NCBI RefSeq assembly: GCF_000332995.1
Contig: NZ_BANS01000049.1
Span: forward strand, 1-47,436
DNA: 47,436 nt
Reading direction: 5' to 3'
Origin: Gordonia amicalis NBRC 100051 = JCM 11271
GTDB taxonomy: Bacteria; Actinomycetota; Actinomycetes; Mycobacteriales; Mycobacteriaceae
In this document: positions 7,053-13,944 of the stretch, one piece after another
Layout of the letters: each line of letters starts with the position of its first letter
Position numbering within the stretch: position 1 is the first letter of the stretch
Made by a program: the position numbers and the translations under genes
Notes under the pieces: model-generated
What the model was told of the DNA's origin: nothing
The model's input: the letters and a program-made list of their open reading frames with translations, nothing else
Database searches by the model: none

Positions 7053-7852
7053 TATCTGAGCGGCGAGCATGTGCTGTGGTGGGCATCCACCGCTCCACGA
7101 TGCGACTGCACCCAGCGCCGATCACCGCGGAGGAAGCCGAGCTGCGGTCCTGGCTACGTGGGTTTTCCACCGACCGGCCCCGCTGGGGCTGGCGACGCGC
7201 CGCGATCGCCGCGCGCAAAGCGGGCTTCACGGTCAACAACAAACGCATCCGCCGCCTGTGGCGTGAGGAGGGGCTGCGAGTTCCCCAGCGCCGCAGGAAG
7301 AAACGGCTCACCGGAATCGGGACCGCGGTTGGGGCGATGTGCCCAATCCGGCCGAACGTGATCTGGGCGATGGACTTCCAATTCGACACCACCGCCGACG
7401 GCCGAACCATCAAAATGCTCAACGTGATCGACGAGTTCACCCGCGAAGCCCTGGTGATCCACGTCGACCGCGTCATCAACGCCGATGGCGTGGTTGACGT
7501 TCTCGACCGCCTGGCCCTGATACATGGTCCACCGTGCTACGTGCGGTTCGACAACGGACCGGAATTCGTCGCTCACGCCGTCAACGACTGGTGCCGATTC
7601 AACGGCACCGGATCACTATTCATCGACCCCGGCTCCCCGTGGCAGAACGCCTGGATCGAATCGTTCAACGGCCGCCTGCGCGACGAGCTGCTCAACTCCT
7701 GGCGCTTTGACTCCCTGCGCGAAGCCCGGGTCATCATCGAAGACTGGAGGATCGACTACAACGCCAACCGACCCCATTCGGCCCACCACGGACTCACCCC
7801 CGCCGAGTTCGCCCTACAGTGGACCACGACCCACCAACCTCAAGCCGCATAG
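6989..7852 (+). CDS. IS3-family transposase OrfB (DDE integrase domain)
   Basis: Reached by -1 frameshifting at 6989-6995; a GTG at 7025 is the first in-frame start otherwise and gives 275 residues. It contains the HTH_21 segment (RRWGWRRAAIAARKAGFTVN), then a retroviral-type integrase core: Asp in IWAMDFQFDTT, Asp in VRFDNGPEF, and Glu in WQNAWIESFNGRLRDELL. The C-terminal part has YNANRPHSAHHGLTPAEF, typical of the family. The OrfAB fusion is expected to be the active transposase. No internal defects seen. Confidence 0.92.
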   Translation, partial: GKLLTPNRKRSAVTMLRERFGVSERRACAVVGIHRSTMRLHPAPITAEEAELRSWLRGFSTDRPRWGWRRAAIAARKAGFTVNNKRIRRLWREEGLRVPQRRRKKRLTGIGTAVGAMCPIRPNVIWAMDFQFDTTADGRTIKMLNVIDEFTREALVIHVDRVINADGVVDVLDRLALIHGPPCYVRFDNGPEFVAHAVNDWCRFNGTGSLFIDPGSPWQNAWIESFNGRLRDELLNSWRFDSLREARVIIEDWRIDYNANRPHSAHHGLTPAEFALQWTTTHQPQAA

Positions 7853-8162
7853 CGACTGGACCATCGAATGGGTCCCCCTCAGCAGCACCCGGACCGGCCA
7901 TGATCTTCATCGAGAACGGCGTCAACATTCGCACTGCCGCCGACATCGACGCGACCATCGTCGGACACGGCCAGCGCGGACAGAAGTTTGACTCACAGTG
8001 CTCGCGCCTCGTCCCGGATCGCCGCTGGAATGGCGCTGTGACCAACTGGGTTTACGGCACGAACCGGGCCACCGGAGTCAAAGGCTGGACCTCGACCGAA
8101 GTCCTTGAGGGCATCTTTAACAAGATTCCCGACTGCTGACATCGTTTAGGTCGCGTGAGCGA

Positions 8163-8357
8163 CTACTGCAGACGTTCGACTTCACTACCGTTGGCTCGCG
8201 CATATTCTTCAGCTTCGGCGACCTCTTCACCGGCGAACACCCTGATGTCAGCGGGGCGGCCAGGCGGTCGCACGATGAGAGTTAGGTCGGATAGAGCAGC
8301 TCGGCCGCGCTTCGGAGTCACCCGCCTGGTCACTCCCCCACTGTCGTTGTCGCTCAT
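8163..8357 (-). CDS. Hypothetical small protein
   Basis: 64 residues from the ATG at 8357, preceded by GGAGGAAC on the coding strand. Its start overlaps the stop of the upstream gene (ATGA), so the pair is coupled. A basic N-terminal half is followed by an acidic helix (FAGEEVAEAEEYARANGSEV). No family recognised. Confidence 0.55.
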   Translation of the reverse strand: MSDNDSGGVTRRVTPKRGRAALSDLTLIVRPPGRPADIRVFAGEEVAEAEEYARANGSEVERLQ

Positions 8358-8674
8358 TGTTCCTCCTGGACCTGAATCGCTTCGGGCGGCACCCAGAGCG
8401 TGATGGTCATCGAGGAAGTGCGGTTGGCACTTCGGAGCTGCATCTCGCAGATCCCGCGCCACAGCCCGTTGCTGAGCTGGAGCCAGGCGAGTTGCCGCGC
8501 CGGCATCGCCGCCTCGATCCGCGCACCAGATGCGCGCACTCGTAGGGACACTCCCTCTGGTGCGGCTGAGTACGGACGGCCCGAGGTTGGATCGAAGCGC
8601 ACCATGTCAACAACGACGGGGCGTGGTGGATCGAACACCCGCAGCGTCCGCCCGTCGGGCCAGCCCTCGAACAT
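8354..8674 (-). CDS. Hypothetical protein, possibly the 3' part of a frameshifted gene
   Basis: 106 residues with beta-strand character (DGRTLRVFDPPRPVVVDMVR near the start, SSMTITLWVPPEAIQVQE at the end). Its stop overlaps the next gene's ATG. An overlapping frame on the same strand (8607-8918) ends in VRWDFEVDHVRG, exactly where this one starts. The two read naturally as one longer protein broken by a single-base frameshift near 8675, but two overlapping genes are also possible. Confidence 0.45.
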   Translation of the reverse strand: MFEGWPDGRTLRVFDPPRPVVVDMVRFDPTSGRPYSAAPEGVSLRVRASGARIEAAMPARQLAWLQLSNGLWRGICEMQLRSANRTSSMTITLWVPPEAIQVQEEQ

Positions 8675-8918
8675 GATCGACCTCGAAGTCCCATCTCACG
8701 CCCTGCTCAAACCGTCGATGGGGCACCAGCCGCTTCCCGACGACCAGTACCCCATCCGCCGTCAGAATAGACCATTGTCGAACTAATGTGCGAACAGGGG
8801 TTTGTTCAATTGCATCCCCTTCACTCCCCCACCAAATCCTTGTCGTCCGACCGATCTCACGCCGATCTGGGTACGGATACCAGAGGGCAACCGACCCGAA
8901 GGGAGGGCGGCAGCGCAT
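8607..8918 (-). CDS. Hypothetical protein upstream of, or continuous with, the gene at 8354
   Basis: A 103-residue frame. The part up to about residue 80 looks genuine (QWSILTADGVLVVGKRLVP), while the last 20 residues, overlapping the next gene, are Arg-rich and look like out-of-frame translation. This supports a frameshift near 8675. No family recognised. Confidence 0.35.
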   Translation of the reverse strand: MRCRPPFGSVALWYPYPDRREIGRTTRIWWGSEGDAIEQTPVRTLVRQWSILTADGVLVVGKRLVPHRRFEQGVRWDFEVDHVRGLARRADAAGVRSTTPRRC

Positions 8919-8973
8919 CGTAGCGAAGTCTCAGTTGCGCCACGATCAAACAGGACAATCCCCTCCTAGAGCA

Positions 8974-9012
8974 GCCGTACTGCTGTACAGCTGTACAGCT
9001 GTACAGCAGAGG
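8974..9012 (+). repeat. Tandem octamer array, centromere-like cluster 1
   Basis: Four contiguous octamers GCCGTACT, GCTGTACA, GCTGTACA, GCTGTACA (8974-9005) and a degenerate fifth. The unit is the same as in the larger cluster at 10968-11438 on the other side of the partition genes. Confidence 0.75.
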
Positions 9013-9101
9013 GTCGCTCGACACCTTCCATTGCGGACCACGCCGCCACCTCCCCTGCCAAGCACAGGAATGTGTGACTTAGCAGGGGTGGCGGAGCCTA
9101 G

Positions 9102-10007
9102 CTAGTGAGCATCAACGAGTGCACGCTCGCCAAGCTCAGAGTGCGCCGCCTGCTCGTTGTGCGCGCGTGCGTTGCTCCTGCACTCCTGAGAGAGAGTCAG
9201 CCATCGCCCGATCGTGGTTCTGTGCGCGCCGATGAAGATGGCGGCTTCCTCTTTCGGTGCATCGAGGCGCTCACACACAAGTGCGCGCGCGACGGCGAGT
9301 GCACCGTGCTTAACGCGGCCACGGCTGCACACCAGATGCGCTAGCTGCCAGTCTGCGTCGGTGATCTGCCCATCGATCTCGGCAAAGCTCACGCTCATCG
9401 CGGTGTGCTGCGCTTCTGAAACCGACGATCCTTGTACCGATCCGCTGACCTGGGGCTGTGCACACTGCGCATCGGAGCTCGTAGCGTCGTCAGCTTCCTC
9501 CTGGGGACGCTCGGGTACTCGCATCGGCGGGACCGGGATACTCTCCCCCGCACCCCGATTCCCTGTCCAGACGTGCATCACGACGCCGTGAACGCTCGCC
9601 AAGAGCGCGAGGGGCGCGACGATTGCGATGGCCACAGACAGAAGCCCGTGCGTGACCCCTCGGTCGGCGACGAGGAAGGCATGCGCTGCATTCCCTGCGA
9701 CAGAGGTCGCGGAGAAGATGGCGAGCATGGCGAAGTGATACCGCCGGCCAGCGGCATCACCCCGCCGTGTGGACAGAAGCGCGCAAAGTGTGGCCTGAAG
9801 GATGAATGTGTCAACGACGACCGGGAGGAGCGGGGTGAGTCGTTGAGGAATGGCTCCGGACATGGCTGCCAGTTCGGACAGGGCGCTGAAGGACAGTATG
9901 AAAGAGGCGGCAACGACGATCAGGCTCAGGACGACTGCACCGGCCATGCTGGCGGCGCTGGGTGATCCTTCGTTGTGCTGGGCGGTGCGCGAAGTATCGT
10001 CATGCAT
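9102..10007 (-). CDS. DUF2637-type membrane protein with C-terminal helix-turn-helix-like region
   Basis: 301 residues. The N-terminal 135 residues hold four hydrophobic segments (for example AGAVVLSLIVVAASFILSF and LSVAIAIVAPLALLASVHGV), the pattern of the DUF2637 family common on actinobacterial plasmids and conjugative elements. An acidic Pro/Ser-rich linker follows, then a soluble domain from about residue 205 with DAPKEEAAIFIGAHRTTIGR, which resembles a helix-turn-helix recognition segment. The role is unproven; DUF2637 proteins often sit beside plasmid maintenance genes, as here. It is transcribed in the same direction as parA-parG but separated from them by a hairpin terminator. Confidence 0.7.
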   Translation of the reverse strand: MHDDTSRTAQHNEGSPSAASMAGAVVLSLIVVAASFILSFSALSELAAMSGAIPQRLTPLLPVVVDTFILQATLCALLSTRRGDAAGRRYHFAMLAIFSATSVAGNAAHAFLVADRGVTHGLLSVAIAIVAPLALLASVHGVVMHVWTGNRGAGESIPVPPMRVPERPQEEADDATSSDAQCAQPQVSGSVQGSSVSEAQHTAMSVSFAEIDGQITDADWQLAHLVCSRGRVKHGALAVARALVCERLDAPKEEAAIFIGAHRTTIGRWLTLSQECRSNARAHNEQAAHSELGERALVDAH

Positions 10008-10037
10008 AGATCAACAGGCTCCATCTGTTGGTCGGTA

Positions 10038-10070
10038 GGCCCTGGTGGTGCTCCAATCACCACCAGGGCC
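10038..10070 (-). terminator. Hairpin terminator after the partition operon
   Basis: Perfect 13-bp stem GGCCCTGGTGGTG / CACCACCAGGGCC (10038-10050, 10058-10070) with a 7-base loop, between the end of parG (10092) and the start of the DUF2637 gene (10007). The T-rich run lies on the plus-strand side, so efficiency on the minus strand is uncertain. Confidence 0.7.
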
Positions 10071-10091
10071 GTTTCTTGGCAGGGGTCGGAC

Positions 10092-10346
10092 TCAGCTCTC
10101 GTTCTTGCGTAGCCATTCGGTGATCAGTTCCTCCATGACGTCGCCCATCGTGGTGCCAGCGGCGGTCGTCGCAATCTTGAACCTGCGACGGAGATCCCGG
10201 TCGATCCGATGGGTGAGCTTCACCTGAGAGTCACTGAGGGTTTGAAAGGTGGACGAGACCGGCACCTTGACAGGCTCAGGCGTCGGTTCCGCAACCAGTG
10301 GCTGACGAGGCGCCAGGTTGGCTCTGGGGTTGCGTTGGATACTCAT
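10092..10346 (-). CDS. parG: Ribbon-helix-helix partition protein (ParG-like centromere binder)
   Basis: 84 residues. A disordered, Pro-rich basic N-terminal tail (1-35) is followed by a ribbon-helix-helix fold: strand KLTHRIDRDL, helix RRRFKIATTAA, then TMGDVMEELITEWLRKN. Flexible tail plus RHH is the ParG/omega architecture of type Ib partition systems, in which the tail stimulates the ParA ATPase and the RHH dimer binds repeated short boxes. The start overlaps the parA stop (ATGA). Its likely DNA target is the set of octamer arrays at 8974-9012 and 10968-11438. The name is by architecture and position. Confidence 0.75.
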   Translation of the reverse strand: MSIQRNPRANLAPRQPLVAEPTPEPVKVPVSSTFQTLSDSQVKLTHRIDRDLRRRFKIATTAAGTTMGDVMEELITEWLRKNES

Positions 10347-10945
10347 TCGACTCCCTCTTTCAGCGCCTCAAGCATTTCGTTGAGAACGTCGGCGTATGCG
10401 CCATCGTGTGGAGGTCGGAACCCATACGCGGTGCGGATGTGCTCACGAAGGGGCACGATCGTGTCGAAACGACTAATGCCCTGGTCTTCCAAGGTTGCGA
10501 TCGTGTCGTTGAGAAGTTTGGTATTGAGCCGTGCTGAGGTGATGAGAACTGCGTACATCTGTGTGGTGATCGCCGGCAGCGTTTCCCACACACGACTGAG
10601 GTCGAGTCCTGCGGCCTGGGTCGGCACGATGACGAAGTCCGACGCCTCGATCGCGTTCTGGATCACCGTGCTGTCCCCTGGCGGGGTATCAATGATGATG
10701 GCAGCCTCGGCGTCGCTTTGCGCCAGGCGCGGCAGTCGCTTGATGTTCGACACTTCAACCCGGAATGGAAACGGGTCGCCGTTGTCCTGGGCGCGGTCAG
10801 CCCACTCGGTGGCTGAACCCTGCTTGTCGAGGTCCGCCAGAATGATCTCCCGATCCGGCTCCCGAAGGGCTAGTTCGTTCGCAAGGAAGACACTCGTCGT
10901 CGTCTTCGACACACCCCCTTTCGTGTTCACAACCGACACGATCAT
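10343..10945 (-). CDS. parA: ParA-type partition ATPase
   Basis: 200 residues from the ATG at 10945 (GGGGAG upstream). Deviant Walker A KGGVSKTT at residues 10-17, with the signature Lys but Ser where most have Gly; Walker A' region IILADLDKQGSATEW; Walker B AAIIIDTPPGD. It lacks the N-terminal DNA-binding extension of type Ia ParA, as expected for type Ib. It forms an operon with parG and should move plasmid copies over the nucleoid. The octamer array begins 22 bp upstream of its start codon, so ParG binding there may also repress this promoter. Confidence 0.9.
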   Translation of the reverse strand: MIVSVVNTKGGVSKTTTSVFLANELALREPDREIILADLDKQGSATEWADRAQDNGDPFPFRVEVSNIKRLPRLAQSDAEAAIIIDTPPGDSTVIQNAIEASDFVIVPTQAAGLDLSRVWETLPAITTQMYAVLITSARLNTKLLNDTIATLEDQGISRFDTIVPLREHIRTAYGFRPPHDGAYADVLNEMLEALKEGVE

Positions 10946-10967
10946 GTGGCACTCCCCTTTCACTGGT

Positions 10968-11438
10968 GCTGTATTGCCGTACTGCCGCACTGCTGTAGTG
11001 GCGGCTGCCGTCTGGCAGGATGCGCGGCCCAACTAAGCCTGCCGTACTGCTGTACTGCAGTACTGCTGTACTGGCTGGCTATCTGTAATGCCGTACTGCT
11101 GGCTATCTGTAATGCCGTCTCGCCAGCACTACTGCTCTCGCTGCTGCCGGTGTCGTATTGCCGGGTTTGTTGGTTGGGCAGCTGAGCTGAGGTTATGGCT
11201 GATTGGTCCACGTTTCAACGCGACGCGCCGCAAAGCTGTATTGCCGTATTGCTGTATCGCTGTCTCCTATAGCCGCTCACTCCCGCGCACATCGACTTGC
11301 GGCCGTATTGCCGTACTGCTGTATTGCCGTCAAGGTTGCACCACCCTGAGGTGTGAGTGCTGACCGGCCGTGTCGAGATGCAAAACGGTCCGCCCTTCGG
11401 CGCGTCGCCGTCATGACAGCAGTACAGCAGTACAGCAG
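10968..11438. repeat. Centromere-like cluster 2: five direct octamer arrays and one inverted
   Basis: Arrays of contiguous octamers with consensus GCYGTAYT lie at 10968-10999, 11041-11072 (plus 11090-11097), 11235-11258, 11302-11325, and in reverse orientation at 11417-11438. A 21-bp segment is also repeated (11074-11094 and 11098-11118) with a period of 24, three octamer lengths. It fills most of the 576-base gap between parA and the P450 gene; no gene is visible in it. Tandem short boxes beside a parA-RHH pair are the expected form of a type Ib centromere. Confidence 0.8.
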
Positions 11439-11521
11439 AAGTGGCGGGCGGCTTCCGGCGTTTCTGAGTCAGATGGCTGTGAACGTCGATCGGTCCCACG
11501 GTTCATGGAAGACTCGGCTCA

Positions 11522-12913
11522 ATGCACGCGAAGACACTTAGTGAACTTCCTCATCCACCTGGACGTGTGCCGCTGTTGGGGGATATCAGGTCAGTCGATC
11601 GCCATCGACCGACACAACACGAGGCCCAGCTGTCCAGGGATCTGGGGCCGATCTTTCAACGGTTGCTGTTGCGCGATCGTCTTGTTGTGGTTGGGGGAGC
11701 GGAGCTTGCCAAGGAGACGCTCGACGAGCAGGCGTGGGGACGTGTCCTCGTCGGTCCACTTGCCAAGCTTCGCGAGATTGTCACATCAGGACTGTTCACC
11801 GCCCGAACCAGCGACCCGCTTTGGGGGCAAGCTCGCCGGATTCTTACCCCCGGCTTCTCCCAGGCCGCCATGCGCGCGTATCACCGCGCGATGCGGACCG
11901 TGGCGGATGATCTGGCGGTTAGGTGGAAAGAAGACCCGGACGTCGACGTACACGGTGACATGACCGCTGCCACACTGGAGATCATCGGCCGTGCAGGCTT
12001 CTCCACGCCGATGGGACTGCTCGGGGACAACGCCGCCGCCCCGCAGGGGACGGGCGAGTTCGTTGCAGCGTTAAGCCGAGTCTTGGCCTGGGCGAGCGAG
12101 TCCACCAACGATCTCCCGGTGATCGGACCCATTAGAGGAGTGCTCGCGGCACCGGGCATTCGCCGAGATGTCAACTACGTGCGCGGTTTCGTCGACTCGA
12201 TCATCGAACGTCGGCGGAACGACGACGCCGACCAGAACGACGACCTTTTGGGGCTCATGCTGACCACTCGAGACACCGAGACGGAGGAACTGCTGCCCGT
12301 CGAGAATGTGCGTGACCAAGTGCTCACATTCCTTGCGGCCGGCCACGAAACGACAGCGGCCCTGTTGGAGGTCGCGCTGTACCATCTCGCCGCCGATCCC
12401 AGCGTCGGCGACCTGATAGTCGACGAAGAACTCAGCGAAGCTACAGCGCTGGACTACGACGAAGTCGTCCGGTTGCGGCGGGTCAAGGCGCTGATCAACG
12501 AATGTCTGCGCCTGTGTCCTCCTGCACCTGGATTCTTCCGCATTGCCCGGTCTGATCAAGAACTCGGCGGATACCGAGTGCCAGCAGGCAGAGCGGTGTT
12601 CGTGCTCAGTCTTGCCGCTCAACGCGATCCGGTGGTGTGGGGACCTGATGCCGACGAGTTTCGCGCGGATCGCTTCTTAGGCAAGAGATTGACGGCCAGT
12701 TCACCGGAGTTCTTTGCGCCGTGGGGGACCGGGCCACGATCGTGCATTGGCCGCCAGTTCGCGATCCATGAGACCACTCTGCTCATCGCATCGCTACTCT
12801 CGAAATACAGACTGACGATGGATAAGCCAGTTGAGCTACGCCTGCGCGAGCGGGCAACACTGAGGCCCGAGCCGTTCCGGATCGTGGCAACTCCGCGGGG
12901 GAGGACAAGATGA
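11522..12913 (+). CDS. Cytochrome P450, CYP102-like heme domain without reductase
   Basis: 463 residues. The start LSELPHPPGRVPLLGDI and the whole layout match the heme domain of CYP102 (P450 BM3-type) enzymes. Visible are WGQARRILTPGFSQAAMRAY in the C-helix region, the I-helix AAGHETT at 272-278, ECLRLCPP as the ExxR motif, and the heme loop with Cys408 as thiolate ligand. CYP102 enzymes carry a fused FAD/FMN reductase; here the protein stops after the heme domain, so electrons must come from separate partners. The heme loop reads PWGTGPRSCIG: Trp401 replaces the nearly invariant Phe. The ATG of the next gene overlaps its stop. Substrate unknown; a fatty acid or similar lipid is a family-based guess. 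Confidence 0.88.
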   Translation: MHAKTLSELPHPPGRVPLLGDIRSVDRHRPTQHEAQLSRDLGPIFQRLLLRDRLVVVGGAELAKETLDEQAWGRVLVGPLAKLREIVTSGLFTARTSDPLWGQARRILTPGFSQAAMRAYHRAMRTVADDLAVRWKEDPDVDVHGDMTAATLEIIGRAGFSTPMGLLGDNAAAPQGTGEFVAALSRVLAWASESTNDLPVIGPIRGVLAAPGIRRDVNYVRGFVDSIIERRRNDDADQNDDLLGLMLTTRDTETEELLPVENVRDQVLTFLAAGHETTAALLEVALYHLAADPSVGDLIVDEELSEATALDYDEVVRLRRVKALINECLRLCPPAPGFFRIARSDQELGGYRVPAGRAVFVLSLAAQRDPVVWGPDADEFRADRFLGKRLTASSPEFFAPWGTGPRSCIGRQFAIHETTLLIASLLSKYRLTMDKPVELRLRERATLRPEPFRIVATPRGRTR

Positions 12914-13944
12914 CCTGGTATCTCATTGAGACGTTGGCACAAGCGCCGAGTGCCTCCATCGTCTTCAAAGAGGGCGAGCATCGAGACTGGACCTCGGTGC
13001 GAACACTGACACGCAGCGATGGTCTCGACAAGATCGAGGACCTCATCGCCGATGTCCGTACGTCCTGTGAGGGGTTGGACCGGGTCGAGCAGGGACGGCT
13101 CGGCCCGAGGCGAATCGTGATGCGCCCTGTACTCGGATACGAAGGCGACGTCTACGGAATCAAGACCTGGGTGGGCAAGCCTGAAGAGGACTTAACTCCC
13201 GAGCGTGCTATCGCGTCGGTGAACTGGGATGTGCAGTCTCTGGTAGCTCGACACACACTCGAGTCATACATGATGTCGTCTATCAGCCCAGAGGGATTCG
13301 GACAGGACCGCGACCCTGGACAATTCCTCCGCAAAGTCGCTCAGTTCGATGCCCTCAATGAGCTCGCCGAACTGTGCTTAAACGACGGGACCCGTACCCA
13401 CTTTTCAGGTCGTCTCACTGTTCTTCACGACGACACACGTCTGATGGCGTGGCGTGGCCTAGCCCGCAGTAGCGCCGGCCCGGACGGCACCGAGGTGCGC
13501 GGAATGTTCCACGACGTGACGGACACCGAACCGCCGCAGATCGCCCCACTGACAGCGCTGAAACTTAGTACCAGTGACGAAAGTGCCACGGGGACAGTGC
13601 TGGTGGCGTATCGCCGTGTGCCCGGCGAACCGGAAGTTCCAGCACTGATCTACTGGATCTCGCCGCGCCCGTTCTTCGTCGCGGAATCAGCCACAGAGCA
13701 CCATCTGGCTCAACAACCACACGCGCGACTTCCTGGGAACCTGATCAATCCCGAGTTCTTCGACGAGTTCATCCGGGCTAAGAAGGTCCTTGAAGCAGGC
13801 CAGGACGACCTCGAAATCCCTATGGTGATCGAAATGCTGGGCCGAGAGGGTGATTGGGTTCGCGTCCGGTTTCATATTCGGCGCTATCCGGGAGCGGTCG
13901 GCAGTCTCCTTCACATCGGCCGCTTCACTCGTTTAGAGGACTAA
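12910..13944 (+). CDS. Conserved protein coupled to the P450, PAS/GAF-like (DUF5593-type) guess
   Basis: 344 residues; the ATG overlaps the P450 stop (ATGA). No cysteine-rich or catalytic motif stands out. The two halves show alternating strands and helices (residues 60-135, then 155-335), with RTHFSGRLTVLHDDTRLMAW and VRVRFHIRRYPGAVGSLLHI. These suggest sensory PAS/GAF-like folds such as those in mycobacterial and rhodococcal DUF5593/DUF5628 proteins; this is recollection of a pattern and not a demonstrated match. The tight coupling suggests it works with, or senses the product of, the P450. It ends convergently with rep, the two stops overlapping around 13941-13944. Confidence 0.6.
   Translation: MTWYLIETLAQAPSASIVFKEGEHRDWTSVRTLTRSDGLDKIEDLIADVRTSCEGLDRVEQGRLGPRRIVMRPVLGYEGDVYGIKTWVGKPEEDLTPERAIASVNWDVQSLVARHTLESYMMSSISPEGFGQDRDPGQFLRKVAQFDALNELAELCLNDGTRTHFSGRLTVLHDDTRLMAWRGLARSSAGPDGTEVRGMFHDVTDTEPPQIAPLTALKLSTSDESATGTVLVAYRRVPGEPEVPALIYWISPRPFFVAESATEHHLAQQPHARLPGNLINPEFFDEFIRAKKVLEAGQDDLEIPMVIEMLGREGDWVRVRFHIRRYPGAVGSLLHIGRFTRLED

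Larger units (their letters stand above)
6634..7881 (+). mobile_element. IS3-family insertion sequence (IS407-like organisation)
   Basis: A 1248-bp element with imperfect inverted repeats (6634-6660, TGAGGTGGGCCC...; 7856-7881, its counterpart ending ...GTCCCCCTCA) and a 4-bp GCAG duplication (6630-6633 and 7882-7885). It encodes OrfA and OrfB in the -1 relation and disrupts a secreted-protein gene. Confidence 0.92.
6537..8139 (+). pseudogene. Secreted SH3-like protein gene split by an IS3-family insertion
   Basis: The 5' piece (6537-6633) encodes a signal peptide (MRHLISKKILVAAGSALVVA then GGAGPASA). The 3' piece (7886-8139) encodes a bacterial SH3-like domain (VNIRTAADIDATIVGHGQRG, then cysteines and a GVKGWTSTEVL segment). 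Removing the IS plus one copy of the 4-bp duplication GCAG joins the two in frame into a 116-residue secreted protein. As it stands the gene is disrupted. An ATG inside the 3' piece could still allow an unsecreted fragment. Confidence 0.85.

Noticed and set aside
9432..9965. Plus-strand 177-codon frame opposite the DUF2637 gene
   Set aside because: Sequence is rich in Arg/Gly/Asp with no secondary-structure pattern; the minus-strand frame has clear membrane spans.
8974..11438. The octamer repeats as a CRISPR array
   Set aside because: Units are 8 bp and contiguous with no unique spacers, and no cas genes are present.
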